Shown in pieces: positions 31,184 through 39,952 of a stretch of 64,000 bases of DNA. The DNA lies in NCBI GenBank assembly GCA_965246835.1, contig CBDFFQ010000001.1, positions 1 to 64,000 on the forward strand, in the 5' to 3' direction. The position numbers and the translations under genes are program-made. The notes below the pieces were generated by a model. That model made no database searches. It saw only the letters and a program-made list of their open reading frames with translations, and was not told where the DNA came from. Numbering within the stretch: the first letter of the stretch is position 1; each line of letters begins with the position of its first letter. This DNA comes from JANPPS01 sp965246835 (GTDB lineage Bacteria > Pseudomonadota > Alphaproteobacteria > Acetobacterales > Acetobacteraceae).

Positions 31184-32062
31184 ATGTTCAAAGGATCCTA
31201 TGTCGCGCTGATCACCCCCATGCATCTGGACGGGTCCCTCGATGAGGATGCGTTCGCGGGTTTCGTGGAGTGGCAGATCCAGCAGGGCACCGACGGTATC
31301 GTGCCGGTTGGCACCACCGGAGAGAGCCCGACATTGTCGCATGACGAGCATCGCCGCGTGGTCGAGATCGCGGTGCGGGTGGCGGCCGGGCGGGTGCGCG
31401 TGATCGCAGGCGCCGGGTCCAACAGCACGTCCGAAGCGATCGAGCTGACCCGGCACGCCAAGCAGGCCGGGGCGGACGCGGCGCTGGTCGTGACGCCCTA
31501 CTATAATAAGCCGACCCAGGAAGGGCTTTTCCTGCACTACACCGCCGTGGCGGACGCGGTGGACCTGCCGGTCGTCATCTACAACATCCCGCCGCGCAGC
31601 GTGGTGGATATGAGCGTGGCGACGATGGCGCGGCTGTCCAAGCACCGGAACATCGTGGGCGTCAAGGACGCGACGGCGAGCCTCACGCGCCCGCTGCACA
31701 CGCGGCGCGAATGTGGCCCGGCCTTCGTGCAGATGTCGGGCGAGGACCATACCGCGCTGCCATTCCTGGCGGCGGGTGGCCATGGCTGCATCAGCGTGAC
31801 CGCCAACGTGGCGCCCCGCCTGTGCAGCGAGATGCACCGTGCCTGGCAGGATGGCCTGGTGGAACGCGCGATGGCGATCCAGGACCGGCTGGTGGGATTG
31901 CACGACGCGATGTTCGTCGAGAGCAACCCGGGCCCCGTGAAATATGCGGTGAGCCTGCTGGGCCATGGCACGGAGCATTGCCGCCTGCCGATGGCGCCGG
32001 TGGCGGACAGCACGCGGGCGCAGGTGCGGAGCGCCATGCAGGGGGCCGGGCTGCTGAATTAG
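31184..32062 (+). CDS. dapA: 4-hydroxy-tetrahydrodipicolinate synthase
   Basis: Condenses pyruvate and aspartate semialdehyde, first step of the lysine/diaminopimelate branch. The 292-residue protein is full length. Motifs: GSYVALITPM at the start, GTTGESPTLS (Thr-Thr at the active site), VTPYYNKPTQEG with the catalytic Tyr, YNIPPRSVVDM and the Schiff-base lysine in IVGVKDAT. The ATG at 31184 follows the 26-bp repeat array by 38 bases. Its stop directly precedes the smpB start codon. Confidence 0.96.
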   Translation: MFKGSYVALITPMHLDGSLDEDAFAGFVEWQIQQGTDGIVPVGTTGESPTLSHDEHRRVVEIAVRVAAGRVRVIAGAGSNSTSEAIELTRHAKQAGADAALVVTPYYNKPTQEGLFLHYTAVADAVDLPVVIYNIPPRSVVDMSVATMARLSKHRNIVGVKDATASLTRPLHTRRECGPAFVQMSGEDHTALPFLAAGGHGCISVTANVAPRLCSEMHRAWQDGLVERAMAIQDRLVGLHDAMFVESNPGPVKYAVSLLGHGTEHCRLPMAPVADSTRAQVRSAMQGAGLLN

Positions 32063-32554
32063 ATGGCCGATCCCAAGACCAAGAAGAAGTCCGGACTGAT
32101 CTCGCACGGGGTCGCGGCGCAGAACCGGAAGGCGCGGTTCGACTATACCATCAAGCAGACCATCGAAGCCGGGCTGGTGCTGAAGGGGCCGGAAGTGAAG
32201 TCCTTGCGCCTGGGCCGCGCGACCCTGACCGAGGCGTGGGCCGGGGAGCGGGAAGGGGAGATGTTCCTGTTCAACTGCTACATCCCGGAATACCAGGCCG
32301 GCGTACTGTCGAGGTTCGAGCCGCGTGCGCCGCGCAAGCTGCTGCTGAAAGCCAAACAGATCAACGAATTAATGGGCGCCACCAACAAGGACGGGCTGAC
32401 GGTCGTGCCGCTGCAGATCCACTTCAACGACCGCGGCGTGGCGAAGGTGCTGCTGGGCGTGGCGCAGGGCCGGCAGAAACAGGATAAGCGGCAGGCGGTG
32501 GCCGCGCGGGATTGGGCGCGGGACAAGGCGCGGCTGATGCGGGATAAGGGGTAG
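32063..32554 (+). CDS. smpB: SsrA (tmRNA)-binding protein
   Basis: Binds tmRNA and delivers it to stalled ribosomes. The 163-residue protein shows NRKARFDYTIKQTIEAGLVL, GPEVKSLRLGRATLTEAW, LFNCYIPEYQAG, and the basic C-terminal tail (RQAVAARDWARDKARLMRDKG) that enters the decoding centre. It is coupled to dapA with no gap, a frequent alphaproteobacterial pair. tmRNA itself is not in the window. Confidence 0.97.
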   Translation: MADPKTKKKSGLISHGVAAQNRKARFDYTIKQTIEAGLVLKGPEVKSLRLGRATLTEAWAGEREGEMFLFNCYIPEYQAGVLSRFEPRAPRKLLLKAKQINELMGATNKDGLTVVPLQIHFNDRGVAKVLLGVAQGRQKQDKRQAVAARDWARDKARLMRDKG

Positions 32555-32603
32555 GGCTCGGCTCGAGCCCTCTTTCGCTCGCGAGAGGCCAATCCTGTCA
32601 TTT

Positions 32604-32635
32604 CCCTCACCCGACCCTCTCCCGGAGCGAGAGGG
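32604..32635. repeat. REP-like hairpin, reversed orientation
   Basis: CCCTCACCCGACCCTCTCCC followed by GGAGCGAGAGGG. On the minus strand this is the hairpin-plus-GGTGAGGG family of 20994 and 23155. It lies in the 118-base gap after smpB and could end that transcript. Confidence 0.65.
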
Positions 32636-32672
32636 GGCCGCCTATGTCTGCTCTGTTCCAAAGGAGCCCGTC

Positions 32673-33218
32673 ATGCCCCTGACCCGTCGCTTCGCTATAG
32701 CCTGCGGTGCTGCAAGCCTCGCCGCCGCGCCGGAGCCGCCAACAGCCTGGCGGTTCGAGATGCCGTCCATCGAGGAAGGTACGCTGCGGTTTCAGGATTT
32801 CCGCGGCAAGGTGCTGCTGGTGGTCAACACCGCGTCTTATTGCGGCTACACCCCGCAATACAAGCAGCTCGAGGCGCTGCACCGGGACCTCGGGCCGAAA
32901 GGGCTCGCGGTGATCGGCATCCCGAGCCAGGATTTCGGCCAGGAAAGCGGCACCAATGCCGAGGTGAAGGCCTTTTGCGAACTGACCTACGGCGTCGAGT
33001 TCCCCATGGCAGGCTTGAGCCATGTGCGCGGGCCCGAGGCGGTGCCGTTCTACCGATGGGTGCGGGACGAGACCCGGTGGGAGCCGCGTTGGAACTTCTT
33101 CAAGGTGCTGATCGGCCGCGATGGCCAGATCCTCGGCACGTTCAGTGCCTCCGACGAACCGGATAGCGGCCGTCTGCGCGTGGCGATCGATCGGGCGTTA
33201 GGGCAGTCCCAGTCCTAA
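32673..33218 (+). CDS. glutathione peroxidase family protein, probably exported
   Basis: A 181-residue thiol peroxidase. The catalytic Cys is C57 in NTASYCGYTPQYKQLEAL (Cys in place of Sec), with PSQDFGQESG supplying the Gln and WNFFKVLI the Trp-Asn pair. A preceding segment TRRFAIACGAASLAAA looks like a Tat-type signal (RR-F). Most bacterial members are cytosolic, so periplasmic location would be a difference worth noting. Its last 21 bases overlap the 3' end of the convergent uracil-DNA glycosylase gene. Confidence 0.9.
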   Translation: MPLTRRFAIACGAASLAAAPEPPTAWRFEMPSIEEGTLRFQDFRGKVLLVVNTASYCGYTPQYKQLEALHRDLGPKGLAVIGIPSQDFGQESGTNAEVKAFCELTYGVEFPMAGLSHVRGPEAVPFYRWVRDETRWEPRWNFFKVLIGRDGQILGTFSASDEPDSGRLRVAIDRALGQSQS

Positions 33219-33866
33219 ACGCTGCACCAGATCCAGCACCACCTGCTCGAACATCTCGCGCGTCAGCACGCCCGTGTTCGTGTTGTAGCGGGACACATGA
33301 TAGCTGTTGGCCAGCAACAGCCCGTCCGGCAATTCATGCACCGCGCCATGCCGGAAGCGCACCCGCGCCGCCGGGATGCCGCAGGCCCGCAGCACCGCGG
33401 CATGGGACAACACGCCGAGAGAAAGGACCGCTCGCAAGCCCGGCATGCCGCGCAGCTCTGCCATCAAGAACCGGTTGCACGTTCGCACCTCGACCGGTTG
33501 CGGCAGGTTGGCCGGCGGCACGCAGCGGACCGCGTTCACGACCCGGCAGTTCCGCAGCGCCATGCCGTCCGCCGGGTCAGCCCGATATGAACCGGTTGCG
33601 AGCCCGTAGCGCAGCAGCGTCTCATACAGCAAGATACCGGCATGATCGCCCGTGAATGGCCGGCCCGTCCGGTTCGCGCCCTGCACGCCCGGCGCCATCC
33701 CGACGATCAGCAGGGGCGCGTCCATGCCGCCGAAGCTCGGCACCGGCGCGTTGAACCAATCCGGATGCGCGGCGGCGTTGGCATGGCGATAGGCGACCAG
33801 CCGCGGACACAACGGGCAGTCCGCCGCGGGCGCGTCGATCGGGATGCTATGGATATCATCGGCCAT
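33198..33866 (-). CDS. uracil-DNA glycosylase, family 5-type (4Fe-4S)
   Basis: Removes uracil or deaminated bases from DNA. The 222-residue protein carries four cysteines suited to an iron-sulfur cluster (C17, C20, C115, C130: CPLC, AVRC, EVRTC) and the UDG core LIVGMAPGVQGANRTGRPFTGDHAG and NSYHVSRYNTN. The GMAPG motif with Ala-Pro-Gly lacking the usual activating Asp resembles family 5 (UDGb) rather than family 4. It diverges from folK across 41 bases. Confidence 0.87.
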   Translation of the reverse strand: MADDIHSIPIDAPAADCPLCPRLVAYRHANAAAHPDWFNAPVPSFGGMDAPLLIVGMAPGVQGANRTGRPFTGDHAGILLYETLLRYGLATGSYRADPADGMALRNCRVVNAVRCVPPANLPQPVEVRTCNRFLMAELRGMPGLRAVLSLGVLSHAAVLRACGIPAARVRFRHGAVHELPDGLLLANSYHVSRYNTNTGVLTREMFEQVVLDLVQRLGLGLP

Positions 33867-33907
33867 GTCGGTCCGAACATACCAGAAACACGGCCTGGCC
33901 GGAAGCC

Positions 33908-34420
33908 ATGATCCTGATCGGCATCGGCGCCAACCTGCCGGACAGCCAGGGCCGCCCGGCGCTCGAGACCTGCCGGTGGGCCGCCATGCAGCTCGACCGG
34001 CTGCCGGGCATTCGGCTGCGCGCGCTGTCCCGCTGGTTCCTCACGGCGCCCGTACCAGCGTCGGACCAACCGGATTACGTGAACGGCGTCGCGCTGGTCA
34101 CAGGCGGCGATAACCCGGCGGCGCTGCTTTCCGCCCTGCACGCGATCGAACACGCAGCCGGGCGGGTGCGGGGGGCCGTGAACGCGGCCCGGGTGCTCGA
34201 TCTCGACCTGATCGCCTGGGACGACGAGATCGTGGCCTCACCCACCCTGACCCTGCCACACCCCCGCGCCGCTCTCCGCGCCTTCGTGCTGGCTCCCCTA
34301 CGCGATGTGGCGCCGGATTGGCGGCATCCCGTGTTGCGTGAGACGGCCACTATTTTGTTGCAACGCAGCGAGCCTAGCATCATCAAGCCCTTGCTTGCCG
34401 ATCCCATGTCGATTAGATGA
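33908..34420 (+). CDS. folK: 6-hydroxymethyl-7,8-dihydropterin pyrophosphokinase
   Basis: Transfers pyrophosphate from ATP to hydroxymethyl-dihydropterin in folate synthesis. In 170 residues it shows IGIGANLPDS at the start, SRWFLTAPV, DYVNGVALV, VLDLDLIAWDD with the metal-binding Asp pair, and LPHPRAALRAFVLAPL. All HPPK motifs are present. It is followed by rpoZ after 37 bases with a clear GGAGG ribosome site. Confidence 0.94.
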   Translation: MILIGIGANLPDSQGRPALETCRWAAMQLDRLPGIRLRALSRWFLTAPVPASDQPDYVNGVALVTGGDNPAALLSALHAIEHAAGRVRGAVNAARVLDLDLIAWDDEIVASPTLTLPHPRAALRAFVLAPLRDVAPDWRHPVLRETATILLQRSEPSIIKPLLADPMSIR

Positions 34421-34457
34421 AGGGTCTGCTTGCATGAAGTTGCCGGAGGTTTGACGC

Positions 34458-34859
34458 ATGGCGCGCGTGACTGTTGAAGACTGCGTTCAGAAGGTGCCTA
34501 ACCGGTTCGAGCTGGTGTTGCTCGCCGCCCAGCGCGCCCGCAACCTGAGCCGTGGCGAGGAGCTGACGATCGACCGGGATGACGACAAGAACCCGGTGGT
34601 GGCCCTGCGTGAGATCGCAGAGGAGACGATCGGTTTGCCGGGCTTGGAGCAGGACCTGATCAAGTCCCTGTCCCGCGCCCCGGAGCCGGAGCCCGCGGAC
34701 GAGGAGGTGCTGGACCTCATCCCCACCGACCAGAACATCTTCGGTTTGCAGGATGTCTCGGCCGAGGAGGAGGCGAACGCCATGCCGGTCGAGGATCTGT
34801 CGCCCGAGGATATCGAGGCGGCGATCGAGGCGGAGCTGGGTGGTCGCCCGCGCCGCTGA
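34458..34859 (+). CDS. rpoZ: RNA polymerase omega subunit
   Basis: Small RNA polymerase subunit aiding beta-prime folding and, in many proteobacteria, ppGpp binding. The 133 residues begin MARVTVEDCVQKVPNRFELVLLAAQRAR, contain DKNPVVALREIAE, and continue with a long acidic tail typical of alphaproteobacterial omega. It directly precedes the ppGpp synthetase gene, a conserved order. Confidence 0.96.
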   Translation: MARVTVEDCVQKVPNRFELVLLAAQRARNLSRGEELTIDRDDDKNPVVALREIAEETIGLPGLEQDLIKSLSRAPEPEPADEEVLDLIPTDQNIFGLQDVSAEEEANAMPVEDLSPEDIEAAIEAELGGRPRR

Positions 34860-34886
34860 TCATCGTTGCCTTGGAGGGGCTGGCCG

Positions 34887-37133
34887 ATGAGGGCCGGCCC
34901 TCTCCGCTCGCCTGACGGCACGGCCTCGTCGGACAGCAAAGGCCGAGCTGTCCGGCCGCCGATCGTTCGCCAGTTCGAGCTGACGGAAAAGGTTCGCGCC
35001 TACGATCCTCGCGCCAACACCGACCTGATCGACGCCGCGTATGTGCTGGCGATGCAGGCGCATGGCCAACAAACCCGCGAGAACGGCGACCCCTACATCA
35101 CTCACCCCATCGCGGTCGCGGACATCCTGGCCGGCTACCGGCTCGATACCGCGAGCATCGTGACCGCGCTGCTGCACGACGTGATCGAAGATACCCCGGT
35201 CACGATGACGGAGATCGAGAAGCGGTTCGGTGCCTCCGTGGCCGGGCTCGTGGACGGCGTCACCAAGCTGACCCGGCTCGAACTGCAATCCGATCGCACC
35301 AAACAGGCTGAGAACTTCCGCAAGCTCGTGCTGGCCATGAGCAAGGATATTCGAGTCCTGCTGGTAAAGCTCGCGGACCGGTTGCACAACATGCGGACGC
35401 TGCACTACGTGGACCGGCCCGAGAAGCGCCAGAGGATCGCGCGGGAAACGATGGAGATCTACGCGCCGCTCGCCGAACGCATCGGCATGGATGCGCTCAA
35501 GACCGAGCTGCAGAACCTGTCCTTCGCGCAGCTGGAGCCCGAAGCGTTCGACACGATCCAGGCCCGGCTCAACTTCCTCCGCGGTCAGGGTGCCGACGTG
35601 ATCGAAGAGGTGCGGGCGGAGCTGCACCGCGTCTGCACCGAGGGCGGGGCCGAACCGGTCGAGATTACCGGGCGGGAGAAATCGCCGTTCTCGATCTGGG
35701 AGAAGATGCAGCGCCGCAACGTGGCGTTCGAGCAGCTGTCGGACATCATGGCGTTCCGCGTGGTCATGCCCTCCCGCGACGCGTGCTACGTGGCGCTGGG
35801 CGCCGTGCACAACGCCTATCCGGTGATCGCCGGGCGGTTCAAGGACTATATATCCACGCCGAAATCCAACGGCTACCGCAGCCTGCATACCGGCGTGACC
35901 CTAAGGGAGCCGCGCAATCAAAAGATCGAGGTGCAGATCCGCACCGCCGACATGCACGACATCGCCGAGAACGGCGTGGCGGCGCATTGGCTGTATAAAC
36001 AGGACGATGCGTCGCAGAGCGATTTGCAGCAATTCCGCTGGGTGCAGGATCTGCTGGAGATTCTGGACAATTCGCAGGCCGCCGACGAGTTCTTGGAGAA
36101 CACCAAGCTCGAACTGTACCAGGACCAGGTCTTCTGTTTCACGCCGAAGGGCCAGCTGATCGAGCTGCCACGCGGCGCCACCAGCATCGACTTCGCTTAC
36201 GCCGTGCACAGCCAGGTCGGTGACGCCTGCGTGGGCGCCAAGGTGAATGGAAGGCTGATGCCGCTGCGGCACGAGCTGCAGAACGGCGACCAGGTCGAGA
36301 TCATGACGGCGCGCGGCGGCACGCCCTCCCCGGCGTGGGAGCGCTTCGTCGTGACCGGCAAGGCGCGGGCGCGTATCCGGCGCTATGTGGCGCAGCAGCA
36401 GCGGCAGAACTACCTCGACGCCGGGCGCGCATCACTGGCCAAGGCGTTCCGGCAGGAGGGGGTGGACGGCTCGGAGAAGGTGCTGGAGGCCGGCCTGAAG
36501 GACGGCGCGCTGAAGGCGCTGAAGGCCACCACGGTCGACGACCTGTATGTCGCGGTCGGCAACGGCAATCTGGGGCCGAAGGACGTCGTTCACGCCGCCT
36601 ATCCGGAGCTGCGACAGACCCCGCGCGCGCCCCGCATGGTGCCGACCCTGCCGCCGCGCGTGGGCCGCAGCATGTCCCGGGATGGCGGGATGCCGATCTC
36701 GGGCTTGGTGACGGGCATGGCGGTCCACTACGCCGGCTGCTGCCACCCGCTGCCCGGGGACCGCATCGTGGGCATCGTCACGACCGGTAAGGGCGTCACG
36801 ATCCACACCCGCGAATGCCAGACCCTGGAAAGCTTTGCCGCGACGCCGGAGCGCTTCATCGACGTGGATTGGGAAGACGCCGGCAAGGGTGAAACCCATA
36901 CCGGCCGGGTCAGCGCCATTGCCGTCAATCAGCCCGGCGCCCTCGCGAGCCTCACCAATGCCGTGGCCAAGCATGACGGTGCCATCTCCAACCTCAAAAT
37001 CACCAACCGGCAGCAGGATTTCTTCGAGGTGCTGCTCGATGTGGAGGTGCGCGATTTGCGGCATCTGGGCACGGTGATCGCCGGGCTGCGGGCGGCCAGC
37101 GGAGTCACGCAGGTGGAGCGGGCGCGCGGATGA
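34887..37133 (+). CDS. relA/spoT: bifunctional (p)ppGpp synthetase/hydrolase (Rel/SpoT)
   Basis: Makes and degrades (p)ppGpp in the stringent response. The 748-residue protein contains, in order, the HD hydrolase domain (LLHDVIEDT near residues 95-103 and LVKLADRLHNMRTL), the synthetase domain (DIMAFRVV, YISTPKSNGYRSLHT), the TGS domain (VFCFTPKGQLIELPRGATSIDFAY) and a C-terminal ACT domain (RVSAIAVNQPGALASL). Both catalytic halves look intact. The ATG at 34887 has GGAGGGG seven bases upstream and replaces a TTG-started longer frame. As the only family member seen, it fits the usual single Rsh of alphaproteobacteria. Confidence 0.95.
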   Translation: MRAGPLRSPDGTASSDSKGRAVRPPIVRQFELTEKVRAYDPRANTDLIDAAYVLAMQAHGQQTRENGDPYITHPIAVADILAGYRLDTASIVTALLHDVIEDTPVTMTEIEKRFGASVAGLVDGVTKLTRLELQSDRTKQAENFRKLVLAMSKDIRVLLVKLADRLHNMRTLHYVDRPEKRQRIARETMEIYAPLAERIGMDALKTELQNLSFAQLEPEAFDTIQARLNFLRGQGADVIEEVRAELHRVCTEGGAEPVEITGREKSPFSIWEKMQRRNVAFEQLSDIMAFRVVMPSRDACYVALGAVHNAYPVIAGRFKDYISTPKSNGYRSLHTGVTLREPRNQKIEVQIRTADMHDIAENGVAAHWLYKQDDASQSDLQQFRWVQDLLEILDNSQAADEFLENTKLELYQDQVFCFTPKGQLIELPRGATSIDFAYAVHSQVGDACVGAKVNGRLMPLRHELQNGDQVEIMTARGGTPSPAWERFVVTGKARARIRRYVAQQQRQNYLDAGRASLAKAFRQEGVDGSEKVLEAGLKDGALKALKATTVDDLYVAVGNGNLGPKDVVHAAYPELRQTPRAPRMVPTLPPRVGRSMSRDGGMPISGLVTGMAVHYAGCCHPLPGDRIVGIVTTGKGVTIHTRECQTLESFAATPERFIDVDWEDAGKGETHTGRVSAIAVNQPGALASLTNAVAKHDGAISNLKITNRQQDFFEVLLDVEVRDLRHLGTVIAGLRAASGVTQVERARG

Positions 37134-37534
37134 TCTTGGGATTGGGTTCCGACCTTTGCGACATCAGGCGCGTGGAGAAAGTGCTGGCGCGGTTCGGAGA
37201 CCGTTTTCTGCAGCGCGTGTTCACCCCGGCAGAGCGGGCGCGTGCAACCCGGCGCACGCCATCGATCCAAGCCGGCACGTATGCCAAGCGGTTCGCGGCA
37301 AAGGAAGCGTGCGCGAAGGCGCTCGGCACGGGTTTCCGGCTAGGGGTGTTTCATTCGGACCTCGGCGTGGAGAACCTCCGCAGTGGGCAACCGACAATGC
37401 GTCTCACGGGCGGAGCGCTGGCCCGGCTGCACGCCATGGTACCGCCCGGGCATCGGCCGGAGGTGGCGTTGACGATGACGGATGAATATCCGTATGCCTT
37501 CGCGCAGGTCGTGATCTCGGCGGTTCCAGACTAG
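37130..37534 (+). CDS. acpS: holo-[acyl-carrier-protein] synthase
   Basis: Transfers 4'-phosphopantetheine from CoA to acyl carrier protein. The 134 residues begin ILGLGSDLCDIRRVEKVLARFG with the metal-binding Asp, and contain YAKRFAAKEACAKALGTG, the catalytic Glu-Lys motif. ATG overlaps the relA/spoT stop (ATGA). In many alphaproteobacteria pdxJ lies just before acpS; here that slot is empty. Confidence 0.95.
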   Translation: MILGLGSDLCDIRRVEKVLARFGDRFLQRVFTPAERARATRRTPSIQAGTYAKRFAAKEACAKALGTGFRLGVFHSDLGVENLRSGQPTMRLTGGALARLHAMVPPGHRPEVALTMTDEYPYAFAQVVISAVPD

Positions 37535-37543
37535 CCCGCTTCC

Positions 37544-37572
37544 TTGACACATACGGGCCGGGTGCGCTTGAT
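37544..37572 (+). promoter_or_regulatory. candidate lepB promoter
   Basis: A perfect TTGACA (37544-37549) is followed after exactly 17 bases by CTTGAT (37567-37572, 3 of 6). Predicted start about 30 bases before the lepB ATG. Strong -35, weak -10. Confidence 0.45.
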
Positions 37573-37607
37573 CCGCCCACCCTCTCTGGACCGGATCACC
37601 TCCCTTC

Positions 37608-38345
37608 ATGGCGAAGCAAAAATCGGGCTTGCTCGAGAACGTCAAGACCATCGTCTACGCCGGCCTCATCGCTATCGGCATCCGGACCGTGGCGTTCGAA
37701 CCGTTCAACATCCCCTCGGGCTCGATGATCCCCACCTTGCTGGTCGGCGATTATCTGTTCGTGTCGAAATATAGCTACGGCTACTCCCGGTATTCGATGC
37801 CGTTTGCGCCCAATCTGTTCCAAGGCCGCCTGTTCGGCCGCGTGCCCGAGCGTGGGGACGTCGCGGTGTTCAAATGGCCGCGGGACAACGCGACCGACTA
37901 TATCAAGCGCATCGTGGGCCTGCCGGGTGACCGAATGCAGATGAAGAGAGGCGAGCTGTATATCAACGGCACCCTCGTGCCCCGGCGTGTCGTGGGTGAC
38001 TACATGGTCACCGACGGCGGGCCGGCCCTCGCCACGCGCTATCTCGAGACCCTCCCGAATGGGCGCCAGCACGATCTCATCACGATGGACGTCCGTGCCC
38101 CGCTCAACGACACGCCGGAATACCGGGTGCCCGACGGCCACGTGTTCGCAATGGGCGACAACCGCGACAATTCCAGCGACAGCCGGGTGATGGACGCATC
38201 CGGCGTCGGCTTCGTGCCGATCGACAATTTGGTGGGCCGGGCCGAGTTCATCTTCTTCTCGATCGACGCGCGGGCGCCGTGGTGGGAGATCTGGGAGTGG
38301 CCGTTCGAGATCCGGTGGAAGCGGCTGCTGCACGGCGTCTCGTGA
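37608..38345 (+). CDS. lepB: signal peptidase I
   Basis: Membrane serine protease that removes signal peptides from exported proteins. The 245-residue protein has one N-terminal membrane segment (VKTIVYAGLIAIGIRTVAF), the catalytic Ser in NIPSGSMIPTL (S39), the catalytic Lys in DYIKRIVGLPGD, and VFAMGDNRDNSSDSR. The stop codon is overlapped by the GTG start of rnc (GTGA), and lepB-rnc-era-recO is the standard order. Confidence 0.96.
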   Translation: MAKQKSGLLENVKTIVYAGLIAIGIRTVAFEPFNIPSGSMIPTLLVGDYLFVSKYSYGYSRYSMPFAPNLFQGRLFGRVPERGDVAVFKWPRDNATDYIKRIVGLPGDRMQMKRGELYINGTLVPRRVVGDYMVTDGGPALATRYLETLPNGRQHDLITMDVRAPLNDTPEYRVPDGHVFAMGDNRDNSSDSRVMDASGVGFVPIDNLVGRAEFIFFSIDARAPWWEIWEWPFEIRWKRLLHGVS

Positions 38346-39037
38346 TCAAGGACGACGCGGAGACGTTATTCGGACATCGCTTTGCCAATCCGGCGCTGCT
38401 GACCGAGGCGCTGACCCATCGCTCCGCCGCCCATGGCAAGCGCGGCAATCACAAGCGGGGTGAACGCCGCGGCGTCGGCTCCAATGAGCGGCTCGAGTTC
38501 ATCGGGGACCGCGTGCTCGGCCTGCTGATCGCGGAGTGGCTGATCGAGCGGTTTCCGGACGAACAGGAGGGCGAACTGGGCCCGCGGCAGGCGCATCTTG
38601 TGTCCCGCCCCGTGCTGTCCACGATCGCCGCCGAGGCCGGGCTCGCTGCCATGATCGCGGTGGCGCCGAACGAGGCGAAGGCCGGGGTCGGCGCCGGCGC
38701 CAACGTGCTGGCGGATGCCGTGGAGGCGGCGCTGGGCGCGCTCTATCTCGATGGTGGGCTGGAGGTTGCGCGGCGGTTCCTGCGCCGGGCCTGGTTGTCG
38801 GCGATGGAGCACCAGGTGCTGCCGCCCAAGGACGCCAAGACCGCATTGCAGGAATGGCTGATGGCGCGGGGCAAGCCGCTCCCCATCTATCAGGAGGAGG
38901 GGCGGAGCGGCCCATCCCATGCGCCGGAATTCACCGTGAGCGTGACGGCCGCGGGGCAGACCGGGACCGGGACGGGCGGCAGCAAGCGCCTGGCGGAACG
39001 GGAGGCTGCGGCGGCGCTGCTGGAAAGGCTGACATGA
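38342..39037 (+). CDS. rnc: ribonuclease III
   Basis: Cleaves double-stranded RNA in rRNA and mRNA processing. The 231-residue protein has the signature NERLEFIGDRVLGLLIA, the second catalytic Asp-Glu pair in LADAVEAALGALYLDGG, and a C-terminal double-stranded RNA-binding domain (AKTALQEWLMARGKPLPIY, GSKRLAEREAAAALL). The start is the GTG at 38342, which overlaps the lepB stop; a longer frame would lie inside lepB. The segment RGNHKRGERRGVGS is a basic insertion in the N-terminal part. Confidence 0.95.
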   Translation: MIKDDAETLFGHRFANPALLTEALTHRSAAHGKRGNHKRGERRGVGSNERLEFIGDRVLGLLIAEWLIERFPDEQEGELGPRQAHLVSRPVLSTIAAEAGLAAMIAVAPNEAKAGVGAGANVLADAVEAALGALYLDGGLEVARRFLRRAWLSAMEHQVLPPKDAKTALQEWLMARGKPLPIYQEEGRSGPSHAPEFTVSVTAAGQTGTGTGGSKRLAEREAAAALLERLT

Positions 39038-39936
39038 CCGATACCTCACCCCGCTGCGGCTTCGTCGCCATCGTGGGCGCCCCCAATGCGGGCAAGTCCA
39101 CGCTGCTGAACCGGCTGACGGGCGCCAAGCTCTCGATCGTGAGCCCGAAGGCGCAGACCACGCGGATGCGCGTGTTGGGTATCCTGATGCGGGGAGCGTC
39201 GCAGATCCTGCTGGTGGACACGCCGGGCATCTTCGCGCCGAAACGGCGGCTGGACCGCGCGATGGTGAAGGCGGCCTGGACCGGGGCGGCGGATGCGGAT
39301 GTCACCATGCTGCTGGTGGATGCGCAGAAGGGCGCGACCGAGGCGGTCCAAGCCATCGCCCGGCAGATCGCCTCGCAGAAGCGCCGCACCTGGCTAGTGA
39401 TGAACAAGATCGACCTGATCGCGGCCCACACGCTGCTGCCGCTCACCGCGACGCTCAGCGCCATCCTGCCATGCGAAGAAACGTTCATGGTCAGCGCCGC
39501 GACCGGGGGCGGGCTGGACCGGATGCTGGATGCGCTCGCGGCCGGCGTGCCGCTCGGGCCGCATCTGTATCCGGATGACGATTTGACCGATTTACCGGAC
39601 AGGCTGCTGGCTGCCGAGATCGTGCGCGAACAGATTTTCCTGCAAATCCATGAGGAAATCCCCTACGGCACCACGGTCGAGACCGAGAACTGGCAGGAGA
39701 AGCCGGATGGGTCCGTGCGCGTGGAGGCCACGGTGTATGTGAGCCGCGCCGGGCACAAGGCGATCCTGATCGGGGCGCAGGGCAGCCGCATCAAGGAGAT
39801 CGGCGCCAAGGCCCGGCGGGAGCTGACGGGCCTGCTGGACCGGCCAGTGCATCTGTTCCTGAACGTGAAGGAACGCGCCGGATGGGACGAAGAGGGCGCC
39901 CGGCTGCGCGCCATCGGCCTCGACGACATCGAGTGA
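39034..39936 (+). CDS. era: GTPase Era
   Basis: Ribosome-associated GTPase required for 16S rRNA maturation and 30S assembly. In 300 residues it has G1 GAPNAGKSTLLNRL, G2 SPKAQTTR, G3 DTPG, G4 NKID, and a C-terminal KH domain (GHKAILIGAQGSRIKEIGAKARREL). ATG overlaps the rnc stop. A dispersed palindromic repeat separates it from recO. Confidence 0.97.
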   Translation: MTDTSPRCGFVAIVGAPNAGKSTLLNRLTGAKLSIVSPKAQTTRMRVLGILMRGASQILLVDTPGIFAPKRRLDRAMVKAAWTGAADADVTMLLVDAQKGATEAVQAIARQIASQKRRTWLVMNKIDLIAAHTLLPLTATLSAILPCEETFMVSAATGGGLDRMLDALAAGVPLGPHLYPDDDLTDLPDRLLAAEIVREQIFLQIHEEIPYGTTVETENWQEKPDGSVRVEATVYVSRAGHKAILIGAQGSRIKEIGAKARRELTGLLDRPVHLFLNVKERAGWDEEGARLRAIGLDDIE

Positions 39937-39952
39937 TGCCAAAACCCGAACC

